A stretch of DNA of 32,694 bases, from contig NZ_JAAIJQ010000066.1 in assembly GCF_010820565.1 (NCBI RefSeq), positions 1 through 32,694 on the forward strand, in the 5' to 3' direction. Both the position numbers and the translations under genes were made by a program. The DNA comes from Thiorhodococcus minor. GTDB lineage: Bacteria > Pseudomonadota > Gammaproteobacteria > Chromatiales > Chromatiaceae. The notes under the pieces were generated by a model. It did no database searches. It worked only from the letters and a program-made list of their open reading frames with translations, and was not told the origin of the DNA. This document shows positions 15,743 to 25,932 of the stretch, piece after piece (within the stretch, counting starts at the first letter, position 1; each line of letters begins with the position of its first letter).

Positions 15743-18074
15743 GGGGATTCTGGCTCAGCAGCCGCGCCCTGCCCCTGCGCAAGTGATCGGCCAGGCTCCC
15801 CGCAGCCAGGGTCATGGCGTTCTCGCCCTGGCGATTGGTAAAGAGGAAGACACGCCTGAACTCGCTCACCCAGTTGAGGCGGAGCGTATTGCGCGTCCCG
15901 CGCTCGCTGTTGAACTCGACCCAGGCACCGACCTCCAGCTTCTGAACCAGACTCATGTATTCGTCTTCCGGCGTCGCAGCCGGCTGGCTCGGTGGCTCGG
16001 GCAGCAGGGCGGAGAGATCCTCCGACTCCTCGGCCGACTCGTCGTCGAGGCTGGACAGCGGATCTGCGACCGACGCGGACACCGGCTGCGTCGGGCTGAC
16101 TGGCTGCGACGCTGGCTCTGTGGTGGTGCTGCGCGGCCCCTGCGGATAGAGCTGCGGCGGGGCGTCCTTGTGCAAGGCCGCCACATGCAGCTGGATGAGC
16201 TCGCTGAAGAAACCGTCCCAGGCGCCCTGAAGACCGACCCGCCCTAGGCCCTCGCGCAGTCCCTTGAGCATCGCCGGCAGCATGACCACCAAACGGTCGC
16301 GGTTCTGCGAGCCGGACTTGGGCTCCACGCTCCAGATCAGCTCGTCCATCAGCCGCTGTGTCTCCTTCCAGGCCCCGCCGGACTCGCCGGCCCGGACGAA
16401 TGCCTCCACCAGCACCAGCCGCCAGTGGCGCGTGATGAAATCCGCGAGCAATGGCGGCAGGTTGCGCCGATTGAGGCGCAGATCGACCTCGGTCGCGACA
16501 CGGCCAGCCGCCATTTCCTTGCGCTCGCGCGCCTCGAGCTCATCGGCCATATTGTCGGCCTTGCTCTTGGCGGCAGCCTCTTCCGCTTGGAGGAAGCCAT
16601 CGAGCACCCCGAGCTGACTCTCGAAGACTTTGACATCGGAATCGAAGCCCTTGAGGATCGTCTCGACCACGGAGCGAATCGTCCCCAATAGCCTCGGCTC
16701 GTCCTTATCGCCGCGACCAATGCCCGCATGAGCGATGGCGTCGAGCAAGCGCCTAGCGGGATGGCCGCGGTCGGAAAAGAACTGCTTATCGAGCAAGGCG
16801 ACCTTGAGCACCGGGATCTGCAGCTTGGCGATCTCCGCGCGCACGCTCGCCGGCAGGTCCGGGTCGTTGAACATGGCATCGAAGAGCATGCTCACGATGT
16901 CCATGGTCATGGCGTCCATGGGATGCGACCAGCTCGCCATGGGCGTCGCCCGCAGCTGCTGCAGCGCATTGCCGGCGAAGGGATCGATCTGGACCGAGCC
17001 CAGCCCCGGCATCTGGCCGGGGTCGACGGGGCCGCGCTGGAGATTGCCCAGGGCCTCGACGAGCTGGCTGCTGCTGAAGGACTGCGCCCCGGCACCACCA
17101 GATCCCGCAGCCATGCCGCCGCCGGGCATCCAGCCGCCCGCGCCTGGGGCAGCCATGCCACCTTGTGCCCCTTGACCGCCATGCATCGACTGAATGGCGC
17201 TCAGCAGCTGACTGAAGATGTCCTGCCCACCGCCTTGAGCGGGCATGCCGCCGCTACCGGCCGCGCCGTATCCGGGCATCCCGCCACTCGGCTGCGCCTG
17301 AGGGGCAAAACCGGCAGCCGCGTAGCCGCCCCCCATGGCCCCGCCACCCTGCTGGCCTTGCTGCTCCTGCGGCGTCTTGAGCGAGATGTTGGGGAGAATG
17401 CCGGTCTCGGCGAGATAGCGGTTGATGTCGGCATAGATGGCCGGAAGCTCGCCCCCCGTGTGGCGCTCGAAGGAGTGCAGCAGCGCCAAGGCCACGCTCG
17501 GCACGAGATCCATGCTGGTGAGCGCCTGCAGCACGGCCTTGTAGACGAGACCTGGGTGCAGGGGATTGTCGTCCTGGGTGACCCGCTGCACCTTGAGCAG
17601 GGCGGCGATCCGCCGATCCAGCGCGACCAGCTGCTGGGAGCAGTTGAAGGCCGCCCGCGTGGTCAGCTTGGTGATGGCGAGGTCTTGCTCCAGGTCCTCG
17701 TCCTCGACCAGGCTCAGCTCGGCGGGCAGCTGCATCCCCTGGGCCCGAGCGCCGTCCGCGCCCTTGAGGACGGATTCGAACTCACGCGCGACGCTCGCCT
17801 GAAACTGCTGCAGCAGCTGGGGCGCACGATTGGAGAGCACTTGTGTCGCAGCGAAGCAGATTTGCTGCTGCTCCAGGCTGGTCGCCCGGTCTGCCATGGC
17901 TAGGAATTCGTCGTTCGCCCGTCCGACCTCACGCGTGAAGACCGCGCTCAGCCGGTCGACCAAACGATCGCGACAGACCGAGAGTATGGCAACCGCGTCC
18001 TCGAGCATCGCCGTGGTCAAGTTGCTCTCTCTACCCCCGAAGGGAACGACATTGGAGATGTTGTGGTCGGCCAT
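15645..18074 (-). CDS. DUF1631 protein with PilZ-like C-terminal region
   Basis: An 809-residue cytoplasmic protein with the order typical of DUF1631: an N-terminal helical region (AILSVCRDRLVDRLSAVFTREV), a central helical core (ALLDKQFFSDRGHPARRLLDAI) and a C-terminal beta segment (LEVGAWVEFNSERGTRNTLRLNWVSE then RRVFLFTNRQGENAMTLAAG) that looks PilZ-like. Some DUF1631 proteins are c-di-GMP responsive or linked to surface behaviour, but the function here is not known. An inserted Gly/Met/Gln-rich linker (about residues 240-340) of low complexity separates the domains. No clear Shine-Dalgarno sequence precedes ATG 18074. The tail, SPAAPGSSGGSRPPGYAWE, overlaps the epimerase gene on the opposite strand. 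Confidence 0.85.
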   Translation of the reverse strand: MADHNISNVVPFGGRESNLTTAMLEDAVAILSVCRDRLVDRLSAVFTREVGRANDEFLAMADRATSLEQQQICFAATQVLSNRAPQLLQQFQASVAREFESVLKGADGARAQGMQLPAELSLVEDEDLEQDLAITKLTTRAAFNCSQQLVALDRRIAALLKVQRVTQDDNPLHPGLVYKAVLQALTSMDLVPSVALALLHSFERHTGGELPAIYADINRYLAETGILPNISLKTPQEQQGQQGGGAMGGGYAAAGFAPQAQPSGGMPGYGAAGSGGMPAQGGGQDIFSQLLSAIQSMHGGQGAQGGMAAPGAGGWMPGGGMAAGSGGAGAQSFSSSQLVEALGNLQRGPVDPGQMPGLGSVQIDPFAGNALQQLRATPMASWSHPMDAMTMDIVSMLFDAMFNDPDLPASVRAEIAKLQIPVLKVALLDKQFFSDRGHPARRLLDAIAHAGIGRGDKDEPRLLGTIRSVVETILKGFDSDVKVFESQLGVLDGFLQAEEAAAKSKADNMADELEARERKEMAAGRVATEVDLRLNRRNLPPLLADFITRHWRLVLVEAFVRAGESGGAWKETQRLMDELIWSVEPKSGSQNRDRLVVMLPAMLKGLREGLGRVGLQGAWDGFFSELIQLHVAALHKDAPPQLYPQGPRSTTTEPASQPVSPTQPVSASVADPLSSLDDESAEESEDLSALLPEPPSQPAATPEDEYMSLVQKLEVGAWVEFNSERGTRNTLRLNWVSEFRRVFLFTNRQGENAMTLAAGSLADHLRRGRARLLSQNPLTDRAVAQVLEKVSPAAPGSSGGSRPPGYAWE

Positions 18075-18588
18075 GATCGAATACTGGTGAGCGAGACGCG
18101 CCGCGTCCCCTTAGGGTCATCTTCGGCTCGACTCGACGCAAGCGCGGAGCGGCACGACGGAAGCTCCCGGCGCATGGATCGCGACCGAGCTTGCGAAGCG
18201 GAGCCTGCCACATCTCCAGTTTAGGGATCGGCGCGGCACTTGTTTGCCAACGAGCTCTCACTTGTTCGAGATCGGGATCGGACGAGCGCGCGTCACGATC
18301 AGAATCGAGGTTACAGCTTGCGGCGATGGTAAGGGCATCGACGGGCGCCAATCGTGACAGGGTTCGCGATATCGGCCACCCCGAGGCCTTGAAAAACGAT
18401 CTGCCGACTAGGGGTACCTCAAGGCAGGCGGCCGCTCCTGATCGCCGCCGGACGGCAGGACCGACCGGGAAGCCAGGGGTCAGATCCCGCCCCGATCACG
18501 GCCGCGGCGAGCCAGCTGCATTGAGATTCCCCAAGAGAGCCGATAGGCTCAGCGCTTCTGCGCTCCGCCCTAGCTCCTCGGTCCAACG
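18075..18588. other. divergent intergenic region between DUF1631 and PAP2 genes
   Basis: These 514 bases contain no gene I recognise. Overlapping open frames on both strands are Arg/Ser/Pro-rich, as expected of out-of-frame GC-rich DNA. An in-frame TAG at 18571 limits how far upstream the PAP2 gene can start. No terminator or convincing promoter was seen. Confidence 0.4.
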
Positions 18589-19806
18589 TTGCAAAGCATC
18601 TCAGCCGCCCGCCCGTCCTGGCTCACCCAGCTCGCTGTCGTCGCGCTGCTCGCCGTCGTCGGCACACTGCCGTTCTGGCTATCCGACCTAGACACCCAGG
18701 CAGCCTCGATCTTCTACCATCCCGACGCCGCCGATCCCTGGCCCGAGTCGCGCAGGCCCTTGTGGCTCCTCTTCTATCAGGCGGCCCCCCTGCTGATCGG
18801 GCTCGTCACGATCAGCAGCCTGGCCGTGCTCGGCGCGGGCAGCCTCTGGCCAAGCTTCAGACGCGTACGCATCCATGCCGTCTTCGTGCTGGCAACCGCC
18901 GTTCTGGGTCCAGGGCTGATGGTCAACGCCCTTCTGAAGGACCACTGGGGACGTCCCCGCCCCCATCAGACGGTCGAGCTGGGCGGGACCCAGGCCTATC
19001 TGCCGCCTCTCATGGTGGGCGAATCCGGCAAGGGGAAGTCATTTCCCAGCGGACACAGCTCGGCCGGCTTCATGCTCGGCGCCTTCTTTCTGGTCTGGCT
19101 GCGACGGCGCCCGGCCCTCGCCTATCTCGCGCTCCTGGGCTCGATCGCCCTGGGGACCCTGCTCGGCATCGGGCGAATGACGGCCGGAGATCACTTCTTG
19201 TCGGACGTCATCTGGTCGGCCGTGATCGTCTACGCACTCGCCTTGCTGCTCTACTATGGCGTCTTGCGCGTTCCCCAGCGCGAGGCTGCGCTGGAGCGCT
19301 CCCCGCCCGTCGAGCCTCGACCAATTCGGCATCCGGTGGCGCTGGCCGCCGGCTATGGCGTCGCGGCCGGCATCCTGATCTTCGGTATGCTCCTGGCCAC
19401 GCCCGTCCATCAGAATCTGTCGCTGGACATCGTTCAGGCGAAGTACCAACCACCGCCGCGCACCCTCCGCCTGGCTGCGGACACGGCTCAGGTCACCATT
19501 GCCTGGCACAGGTATCCCGAGCGATCCGCGCTCGTCTTGCTGAAGGGGCGCGGCTTCGGGCTGCCGGGCACGCGCGTCGGGCATCGCCTGGAGGCACGCA
19601 ACGGCGTTCTCAGCTTCAGCCTGGCCCATAGCGGGATCTTCACCGAGAAGGACACCTCGCTGGTGGTCGGCGTGACCCCAGAAGATTGGGATCGCCTGGA
19701 GGTCCACACGGCGAGCGGCGATATCCGCGTCTACCCCAAGCCGCCGGACGCGCCCGAGCTCCAGCTGCAGACGGACGAGGGCAAGGTCCTACGCGACGTC
19801 CAGTGA
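18589..19806 (+). CDS. PAP2-family membrane phosphatase with C-terminal beta-rich domain
   Basis: A 405-residue integral membrane lipid phosphatase of the type acting on undecaprenyl pyrophosphate, phosphatidyl lipids or lipid A. The PAP2 signature is complete: K117-x6-RP (KDHWGRPRP), PSGHS at 153-157, and R196-x5-H202-x3-D206 (RMTAGDHFLSD). Around six hydrophobic segments lie in residues 10-225 and a further one at about 250-272. After that, residues 285-395 form a soluble beta-rich domain with HTASGDIRVYPK, which resembles DUF4097-type beta-helical repeats; this is not part of a normal PAP2 enzyme. TTG 18589 is the first possible start after an in-frame TAG at 18571. No strong ribosome binding site is visible, so the start is uncertain. 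Confidence 0.85.
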   Translation: MQSISAARPSWLTQLAVVALLAVVGTLPFWLSDLDTQAASIFYHPDAADPWPESRRPLWLLFYQAAPLLIGLVTISSLAVLGAGSLWPSFRRVRIHAVFVLATAVLGPGLMVNALLKDHWGRPRPHQTVELGGTQAYLPPLMVGESGKGKSFPSGHSSAGFMLGAFFLVWLRRRPALAYLALLGSIALGTLLGIGRMTAGDHFLSDVIWSAVIVYALALLLYYGVLRVPQREAALERSPPVEPRPIRHPVALAAGYGVAAGILIFGMLLATPVHQNLSLDIVQAKYQPPPRTLRLAADTAQVTIAWHRYPERSALVLLKGRGFGLPGTRVGHRLEARNGVLSFSLAHSGIFTEKDTSLVVGVTPEDWDRLEVHTASGDIRVYPKPPDAPELQLQTDEGKVLRDVQ

Positions 19807-20016
19807 GACCAGCCGCTCAAGGCACCCACAGCTAAGGCGATTTCTGTCAATTCCCATAGCATCTGGCTTGTCTTGACGCCCGCCTTCTGTGTCGCCCCGC
19901 CAGTCACATCGCCCAGCGATGCTCCTGTCGGCGCTCCTTGAAGGCGGACCTCAATCCGGCGCCATCTGGTATAAGAATCTCCGGCAATCGCCTAACATCT
20001 GACCACCGAGCTCATC

Positions 20017-21837
20017 ATGTGCGGCATCGCAGGATTCATCATGCGCTCAGGGCTGCGCCCCGAGCCCGAGCTGTTGCAGCGGATGTCCGCTCAGCTCGGG
20101 CACAGAGGCCCTGACGATCAGGGTATCCACTGCTCTGGGCCTGTCGGTCTCGCACAGACGCGCCTCTCCATCATCGGCCTCGCAACCGGGCATCAGCCCA
20201 TGGTCGCCGAAGACGGCCAGCTCGCCTTGGCGGCCAATGGCGAGGTCTACAACTATGTCGAGCTGAACGCCGCGTTGCGCCAGCACGGACGTGAGGCGCG
20301 AACGCAATCGGACTCCGAGACCATCCTCAACGCCTATGCCGTCCACGGACTCGACAGCTTGCCGCTGCTGCGCGGCATGTATGCCTTCGCACTGCACGAC
20401 GCGCGGCGCGGGACCCTGATCCTCGGCCGCGATCGGCTCGGCATCAAACCGCTCTTCTATACCCGCCTCGCCGACCGCATCGCCTTCGCCTCGGAGATCA
20501 AGGCGCTCCTCGCCATCCTACCCCAACGGCCGGAGATCCTGCCTCGGGCATTGCGGCAGTTTCTCCAGAACCAGTTCGCGAGCGGCGAGGACACACTGAT
20601 CGCCGGGGTCAGACGTGTGCCCGCGGGCGAGGCATTGATCATCGACGGGGCCCTGAGGATCCAGCGGCACTGCTACTGGTCGGCACTGACGGTCACGCCC
20701 AGAGAGGTCGCCGTCGACGAGGCGCAGGCCGAGCTGGATGGGCTCATGAATACCGCCATGCGCGAGCACATGCGCGCCGATGTCCCCTTCGGTCTCTTCC
20801 TCTCGGGCGGAGTGGATTCGGCGGTTTTGGCCGCCATGCTCCACGCCCACGGCGCCGGACGCATCAAGAGCTTCTCAGTGGGCTACAAGGGCACGGCCAT
20901 GACCCACGAGCTGGACGAGGCCGCGCGCGTCGCCCGGCACTTCGGCCTGGATCACACCCCGCTCGAGCTGAGCCTCGACCAGGTCTTCGGCCGCATCCCG
21001 CACAGCATCTGGTGCGCCGACGAGCTGATGCGAGACTACGCCTGTCTGCCCACCTCGCTGCTTGCGGAGACCGCTGGGGCCGAGCTGAAGGTCGTCTTCT
21101 CGGGCGAGGGCGGGGACGAGGTCTTCGCGGGTTATGGGCGCTATCATCCGCGCCCCGCCGAGCGTTGGGTGAAGGCGCTGATCCATCCCGGGAGCGGCGG
21201 CTTCCGCACGCGCGGACAATGGGGCGCACGATGGCTGAGGCGCCTGCTGGGTCCGGACCTGCGAGCCGCGGCAAATGCGGATCGGCAGCCGGTGCTGCGC
21301 GCCTGGGGCGCGACGCCCGCAAGCTGGTCCGACATGCAGCGCCGTCAATACACCGACCTGGTGACCGCGCTGCCGGACAACCTGCTCGTCAAGACCGACC
21401 GCATGCTCATGGGCTTCGGCCTTGAGGGCCGGGTGCCCTTTCTCGACCACAGGATCGTCGAATTCGGCCTCTCGCTGCCGGATGATCTCAAGGTCCGGCG
21501 ACATCGCGGCAAGTGGCTGCTCAAGCGCTGGGCCGAGCCGCGCCTTCCACCCGGACACCTCGACCGCCCCAAGCGGGGCTTCCACGTGCCGGTGGGCGAC
21601 TGGCTGCGCGGCGAGATCGCGGACCAGGTCGGCCAACGGCTCATGCGCAATCGCGGCATTCGAGGCTGGTTTCACGCCGATGCCATCCCAGACCTGATTG
21701 CCGCCAGACAGCGGGGCCAGGGCGGCGGCCGGGAGCTGTTCGGGCTCATGCAGCTCGCCATCTGGCACCGCCTCTTCATCGAGCAACCGGGGCTCAAGCC
21801 CGCCCCGGACGAGAACCCACTCGATTGGATCGAGTAG
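20017..21837 (+). CDS. asnB: asparagine synthetase (glutamine-hydrolysing), class II amidotransferase
   Basis: A 606-residue enzyme with an N-terminal glutaminase domain (Cys2 nucleophile in MCGIAGF, then [25 protein letters not shown]) and a C-terminal synthetase domain (ATP-pyrophosphatase loop SGGVDSA starting at Ser263, [38 protein letters not shown]). It transfers ammonia from glutamine to aspartate, or to a related carboxylate. Members near polysaccharide genes are often annotated as exosortase- or EPS-associated asparagine synthetases that may amidate sugars. Here the gene lies 4.3 kb from the glycosyltransferase operon, so either role is possible. hslV begins 34 bp after the stop. Confidence 0.93.
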   Translation: MCGIAGFIMRSGLRPEPELLQRMSAQLGHRGPDDQGIHCSGPVGLAQTRLSIIGLATGHQPMVAEDGQLALAANGEVYNYVELNAALRQHGREARTQSDSETILNAYAVHGLDSLPLLRGMYAFALHDARRGTLILGRDRLGIKPLFYTRLADRIAFASEIKALLAILPQRPEILPRALRQFLQNQFASGEDTLIAGVRRVPAGEALIIDGALRIQRHCYWSALTVTPREVAVDEAQAELDGLMNTAMREHMRADVPFGLFLSGGVDSAVLAAMLHAHGAGRIKSFSVGYKGTAMTHELDEAARVARHFGLDHTPLELSLDQVFGRIPHSIWCADELMRDYACLPTSLLAETAGAELKVVFSGEGGDEVFAGYGRYHPRPAERWVKALIHPGSGGFRTRGQWGARWLRRLLGPDLRAAANADRQPVLRAWGATPASWSDMQRRQYTDLVTALPDNLLVKTDRMLMGFGLEGRVPFLDHRIVEFGLSLPDDLKVRRHRGKWLLKRWAEPRLPPGHLDRPKRGFHVPVGDWLRGEIADQVGQRLMRNRGIRGWFHADAIPDLIAARQRGQGGGRELFGLMQLAIWHRLFIEQPGLKPAPDENPLDWIE

Positions 21838-21871
21838 ACTAGCCGCACATCCAATCGCAACAAGATCGACC

Positions 21872-22417
21872 ATGGAAAACTTTCGCGGCACCACAATCCT
21901 CTCGGTCCGACGCGGCGACAAGGTCGTGATCGGCGGCGACGGCCAGGTCTCACTCGGCCCCACGGTGATGAAAGGCAATGCGCGCAAGGTGCGGCGCCTC
22001 TATAAGGGACAAGTGCTGGCGGGCTTCGCCGGGGCGACCGCGGATGCCTTCACGCTCTTCGAGCGCTTCGAGGGCAAGCTGGAGAAGCACCAGGGGCATT
22101 TGACACGCTCGGCGGTGGAGCTGGCCAAGGATTGGCGGACCGACCGCATGCTACGCCGACTCGAGGCACTCCTGTGCATCGCCGATGCCAAGACCTCGCT
22201 GATGATCTCTGGAACCGGAGACGTCGTGGAGCCGGAGCAGGACATCATGGCGATCGGCTCCGGCGGCTCCTTCGCGCTATCGGCCGCGCGCGCCCTGTTC
22301 GAGAATACCGAGCTGAGCGCGCGTGAGATCGTCGAGAAGAGCCTTCACATCGCCGCCGACATCTGCGTCTACACCAACCACAATCTTGTGATCGAGCAGC
22401 TGGACGCGGAGGACTGA
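21872..22417 (+). CDS. hslV: ATP-dependent protease peptidase subunit HslV (ClpQ)
   Basis: A 181-residue N-terminal-nucleophile peptidase that forms the dodecameric core of the HslVU protease. Typical segments are [53 protein letters not shown] and [11 protein letters not shown]. coli HslV starts MTT with the catalytic Thr directly after Met. Here six residues (MENFRG) precede the Thr-Thr pair, so maturation must remove a short propeptide to expose Thr7. The frame is open further upstream into asnB, but ATG 21872 is the only sensible start. hslU follows after 107 bp. Confidence 0.95.
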   Translation: MENFRGTTILSVRRGDKVVIGGDGQVSLGPTVMKGNARKVRRLYKGQVLAGFAGATADAFTLFERFEGKLEKHQGHLTRSAVELAKDWRTDRMLRRLEALLCIADAKTSLMISGTGDVVEPEQDIMAIGSGGSFALSAARALFENTELSAREIVEKSLHIAADICVYTNHNLVIEQLDAED

Positions 22418-22524
22418 CGCCAAACGGCGCCATCCCAGCTTGCGACCGCAGCCCATCACCCGCAGCTACACCTTTAAGCCTTCAGTGCCGCGCTCGCACC
22501 GCGGCCCATCCGACGGACAGTCCA

Positions 22525-23856
22525 ATGACTGAAATCACCCCCCAACGCATCGTGGCAGAGCTCGACAAGCACATCGTCGGCCAAGACGATGCCAAGCGCG
22601 CCGTCGCCATCGCGCTGCGCAACCGCTGGCGACGAGCACAGATCGAGGAGCCAATGCGCTCGGAGATCACACCCAAGAACATCCTCATGATCGGTCCGAC
22701 CGGCGTCGGCAAGACCGAGATCGCGCGGCGCCTGGCGCGTCTGGCCAACGCCCCCTTCCTCAAGGTGGAGGCGACCAAGTTCACCGAGGTCGGCTACGTC
22801 GGGCGCGACGTTGAATCCATCATTCGCGACCTCGCCGACATCGGCGTCAAGATGGCGCGCGAGCAGGAGATGGCCAAGCTGGCCGACCAGGCGGAGGCCG
22901 CCGCCGAGGATCGCATCCTCGAGGCCCTGCTCCCCTCGCCCTCGAGCTTCGAGGAAGAAGGCAGCACGAAGGTCGGCTCCGGGACGCGCGAGAAATTCCG
23001 CGCCAAGCTGAGAGCCGGGGAGCTGGACGACCGGGAGATCGAGATCCAGGTCTCGGCCTCCCCGCTCGGCGTGGAGATCATGGCGCCGCCCGGCATGGAA
23101 GAGATGTCCAACCAGCTGCAGGGACTCTTCCAGAACCTTGGCCAAGGCCGCATGAAGCGCCGCAAGCTCAAGATCCGGGACGCGCGCAAGCTGCTTAAGG
23201 ACGAGGAAGCGGCAAAGCGGGTCAACGACGAGGAGATGAAGCTGCTGGCCGTGGAGAACGTCGAGCAGAACGGCATCGTCTTCATCGATGAGCTGGACAA
23301 GGTCGCCAAGCGCGGCGAGGGCTCCAGCGGCGTCGACGTCTCCCGCGAGGGCGTGCAGCGCGACCTCCTGCCGCTGGTCGAGGGCAGCACGGTCTCCACC
23401 AAGCATGGCGCGGTGCGGACGGATCACATCCTCTTCATCGCCTCTGGCGCCTTCCACCTCTCCAAGCCGTCCGACCTCATCCCGGAGCTGCAGGGCCGGC
23501 TGCCCATCCGCGTCGAGCTCAAGGCGCTGACCACCGAGGATTTCGTGCGCATCCTCACAGAGCCAGACGCCTCGCTGACGGATCAGTACAAGGCGCTGCT
23601 GGGCACCGAGGGCGTAGGCCTGGAGCTCACCGAGGACGGCATCCGGCGCATCGCCGAGATCGCCTGGCAGGTGAACGAGAAGACGGAAAACATTGGTGCG
23701 CGCCGATTGCACACCGTCATGGAGCGCCTGCTGGAAGATGTGTCATACAACGCCTCGGACCTCGACCGCGTCACCGTGACCGTCAACGCCGCCTATGTCG
23801 ACCAGAACGTGTCCGGGCTGGCGGCCGACGAGGACCTGTCTCGCTACATCCTCTAG
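22525..23856 (+). CDS. hslU: HslU ATPase subunit (ClpY) of the HslVU protease
   Basis: A 443-residue AAA+ unfoldase that feeds substrates to HslV. It begins [20 protein letters not shown]. Walker A is GPTGVGKT (57-64), the pore motif is GYVGRD, and Walker B is [10 protein letters not shown]. The intermediate (I) domain spans about 110-240 with long charged helices. The C-terminus, LSRYIL, is the conserved tail that inserts into HslV to activate it. The gene pairs with hslV and precedes the DUF971 and ubi genes. A short hairpin without a T-run lies just after the stop codon. Confidence 0.97.
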   Translation: MTEITPQRIVAELDKHIVGQDDAKRAVAIALRNRWRRAQIEEPMRSEITPKNILMIGPTGVGKTEIARRLARLANAPFLKVEATKFTEVGYVGRDVESIIRDLADIGVKMAREQEMAKLADQAEAAAEDRILEALLPSPSSFEEEGSTKVGSGTREKFRAKLRAGELDDREIEIQVSASPLGVEIMAPPGMEEMSNQLQGLFQNLGQGRMKRRKLKIRDARKLLKDEEAAKRVNDEEMKLLAVENVEQNGIVFIDELDKVAKRGEGSSGVDVSREGVQRDLLPLVEGSTVSTKHGAVRTDHILFIASGAFHLSKPSDLIPELQGRLPIRVELKALTTEDFVRILTEPDASLTDQYKALLGTEGVGLELTEDGIRRIAEIAWQVNEKTENIGARRLHTVMERLLEDVSYNASDLDRVTVTVNAAYVDQNVSGLAADEDLSRYIL

Positions 23857-23869
23857 ACGGATGAGCGCG

Positions 23870-23886
23870 TGGCGGCGAAGCCGCCA
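23870..23886. other. short hairpin after hslU
   Basis: TGGCGGC-GAA-GCCGCCA forms a perfect 7-bp stem with a 3-nt loop, 14 bp after the hslU stop. There is no T-run, so it is not a classical intrinsic terminator. It may stabilise the hslVU mRNA 3' end. Confidence 0.45.
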
Positions 23887-23920
23887 TGCCTGTCACCCAA
23901 CATCGCGATGCGCCATCCTT

Positions 23921-23941
23921 CCGACAACCGACAACCGACAA
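23921..23941. repeat. three tandem CCGACAA units
   Basis: Three exact copies of the heptamer CCGACAA, followed by CCGAA, end a few bases before the DUF971 start. The array occupies the position where a ribosome binding site would be expected. Confidence 0.8.
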
Positions 23942-23949
23942 CCGAACCC

Positions 23950-24312
23950 ATGCCAGTACCCACAGAGCTCAACCTCCATCGTCAATCGCGCGTGCTCGAA
24001 GTCGCCTACGACGACGGCACCCGCTTCACGCTGCCCTGCGAATACCTGCGCGTCTACTCGCCCTCCGCCGAGGTCCAAGGCCACGGTCCGGGTCAGCGCG
24101 TCCTGCAAGTCGGCAAGGAAGAGGTCGGGATCGACAAGATCGAGCCCGTCGGCAACTATGCCGTGTGCCTCCACTTCGACGACGAGCACAACACCGGCAT
24201 CTATTCCTGGGAGTACCTCCATAAGCTGGGTACCGAGCAGGAGCACCTCTGGAAGGAATACTTGGACGAGCTGGAGAAGGCGGGCCACAAACGCAAGTCC
24301 CAGCCGTCCTGA
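23950..24312 (+). CDS. DUF971 (gamma-butyrobetaine hydroxylase N-terminal-like) protein
   Basis: A 120-residue protein consisting of one DUF971/GBBH-like N-terminal domain: LNLHRQSRVLEVAYDDGTRF, LPCEYLRVYSPSAEV, IDKIEPVGNYAVCLHFDDEHNTGIYSWEYLH. The domain is a small beta fold seen at the N-terminus of gamma-butyrobetaine dioxygenase and as stand-alone proteins next to hslU in many proteobacteria. Its function is unknown; links to Fe-S proteins have been suggested for other DUF971 members. ATG 23950 is chosen because family similarity begins there. The preceding sequence is tandem CCGACAA repeats with no good Shine-Dalgarno sequence. Confidence 0.88.
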   Translation: MPVPTELNLHRQSRVLEVAYDDGTRFTLPCEYLRVYSPSAEVQGHGPGQRVLQVGKEEVGIDKIEPVGNYAVCLHFDDEHNTGIYSWEYLHKLGTEQEHLWKEYLDELEKAGHKRKSQPS

Positions 24313-24362
24313 GGCCTGGGCGCAGGCTCCACGAGCCAGCTCGACAGGCGCCGAGACCAGCT

Positions 24363-24380
24363 CGCCGCCGCAAGGCGGCG
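24363..24380. other. hairpin with GCAA tetraloop after DUF971
   Basis: CGCCGCC-GCAA-GGCGGCG is a perfect 7-bp stem closed by a stable GNRA-type tetraloop, 50 bp after the DUF971 stop. No T-run follows. It may be an RNA-stabilising or weak terminator structure between the hslVU block and the ubi operon. Confidence 0.5.
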
Positions 24381-24544
24381 CTCAGACGCGTCGCCTGACT
24401 GAGCCGCCGGATCTCCACTCCGCCCGCCTCACCCGCTCCTGCTGCCAGGGCACGCGATACCGGCCTGTGACACGCCTTGGTGTAAGATAGCCGCCATCCT
24501 GAAGGGCGCCGCCCGATCGCCGAGCTCAAGACCAGAGAAACAGC

Positions 24545-25294
24545 ATGTCCGACGAGAAAACGACCCACTTCGGGTATCAACAGGTCCCAGTCGAGGAAAA
24601 GGCCAAGCGCGTCCGCGAGGTCTTCGATTCGGTCGCGACGCGCTACGACCTGATGAACGATCTCATGTCCATGGGCGTCCATCGGCTCTGGAAGCGGCAT
24701 GCCATCGAGCTCGCCGGCGTGCGTCGCGGACACCAGGTTCTCGACTTGGCCTCAGGCACGGGCGACTTGGCCCACCGCTTCTCCGGCATCGTGGGCCCGG
24801 ACGGGCTGGTCGTGATGACGGACATCAACGCGGCCATGCTCGGAGAGGGCCGCGAGCGGATGATCGACAACGGCCGCGTGGGCAACGTGCAGTACTCGCT
24901 GGTCAACGCGGAGAAGATCCCCTTTGCGAGCGACACCTTCGACTGCGTGACCATCGCCTTCGGGCTGCGCAACGTCACCGACAAGCAAGCCGCGCTCGAC
25001 GAGATGTTCCGGGTCATCAAGCCCGGCGGGCGGGCGCTCATCCTGGAGTTCTCGCACCCCGTCAGCAAGCCGCTCAGCCGCGTCTACGACCTCTACTCCT
25101 TCTCGGTCCTCCCGACGCTCGGGCGCATCGTGACCAATGACCCCGGCAGCTACCGCTATCTCGCCGAGTCCATCCGCATGCATCCGGATCAGGAAACCCT
25201 GCGCGCCATGATGGAGACGTCCGGCTTCGAGCGCTGCGACTACTTCAACCACACGGGCGGGATCGTTGCCATCCATCGAGGGTACAAGCTGTGA
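24545..25294 (+). CDS. ubiE: ubiquinone/menaquinone C-methyltransferase UbiE
   Basis: A 249-residue SAM-dependent methyltransferase adding the C-methyl group to demethylmenaquinone and to the 2-polyprenyl-6-methoxybenzoquinol intermediate. The UbiE signatures are present: [17 protein letters not shown], the SAM loop [15 protein letters not shown], and [23 protein letters not shown] and [23 protein letters not shown] complete the core. The C-terminus overlaps the GTG start of ubiJ by 4 nt (GTGA), so ubiE-ubiJ-ubiB form one coupled operon. The upstream 230 bp likely carry the promoter. Confidence 0.96.
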   Translation: MSDEKTTHFGYQQVPVEEKAKRVREVFDSVATRYDLMNDLMSMGVHRLWKRHAIELAGVRRGHQVLDLASGTGDLAHRFSGIVGPDGLVVMTDINAAMLGEGRERMIDNGRVGNVQYSLVNAEKIPFASDTFDCVTIAFGLRNVTDKQAALDEMFRVIKPGGRALILEFSHPVSKPLSRVYDLYSFSVLPTLGRIVTNDPGSYRYLAESIRMHPDQETLRAMMETSGFERCDYFNHTGGIVAIHRGYKL

Positions 25295-25932
25295 GCGAGG
25301 GCATCCAGATACCCGACGCACTGCTTGCGGTCGTCGAGCAGGCGATCAATGGCTATATCGCCCTCGACCCCGAAGGCGCGGCCGGCCTGGCCGCCTTGGA
25401 GGGTCGAATCATCGCCATCGAGCTCAAGGGCTTCGGAAGCCGTGTCAGCGTCATCCCCAGCGAGGGGGGCTTGCAGCTGTTCGGTCACTACGACGCGGAT
25501 CCCGACTGCCTCATCCTCGGATCCCCGCTAGGTCTTGTGCGCATGGCGACGGCCGAGCGCAAGGAGAGCCAGCTGATCACAGGTGAGGTCGAGATCTCCG
25601 GCGACTCTGGCCTGGCTCACGCCTTCAGTGCCGCGCTCGCCAAGCTCGACGTCGACTGGGAGGAGCAGCTCGCGCGGGTGATCGGCGACCCCTTCGCCCA
25701 TCAGGTCGGCAATCGCGCGCGCGACGCGGAGCACTGGGGCAAGCGGACCTCGGAGACCATGACGGCCAATCTGCGCGAATACCTGCAAGAGGAGCGTCGC
25801 TTGCTGCCGACACGCTACGAGATCGAGGCCTTTCTCGCCCAAGTCGACACCCTGCGTGACGACGTCGAGCGCATCGGAGCCCGCATCGAGCGACTCGCCA
25901 AGCGCGCCGCGGAGCACGGCATCCAGCAATGA
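25291..25932 (+). CDS. ubiJ: ubiquinone biosynthesis accessory factor UbiJ (SCP2 domain)
   Basis: A 213-residue cytoplasmic accessory protein of ubiquinone synthesis. In E. coli UbiJ and UbiK hold hydrophobic intermediates for the Ubi metabolon. The N-terminal SCP2-like lipid-binding domain covers about residues 10-110 ([57 protein letters not shown]). A helical C-terminal region with [22 protein letters not shown] forms a likely coiled coil. The start is GTG within the ubiE stop, and the stop overlaps the ubiB start (ATGA). Confidence 0.93.
   Translation: MSEGIQIPDALLAVVEQAINGYIALDPEGAAGLAALEGRIIAIELKGFGSRVSVIPSEGGLQLFGHYDADPDCLILGSPLGLVRMATAERKESQLITGEVEISGDSGLAHAFSAALAKLDVDWEEQLARVIGDPFAHQVGNRARDAEHWGKRTSETMTANLREYLQEERRLLPTRYEIEAFLAQVDTLRDDVERIGARIERLAKRAAEHGIQQ

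Noticed and set aside
16800-17400. long plus-strand frames opposite DUF1631 (up to 391 codons)
   Set aside because: They are antisense shadows of the DUF1631 gene, which has the recognisable family sequence.
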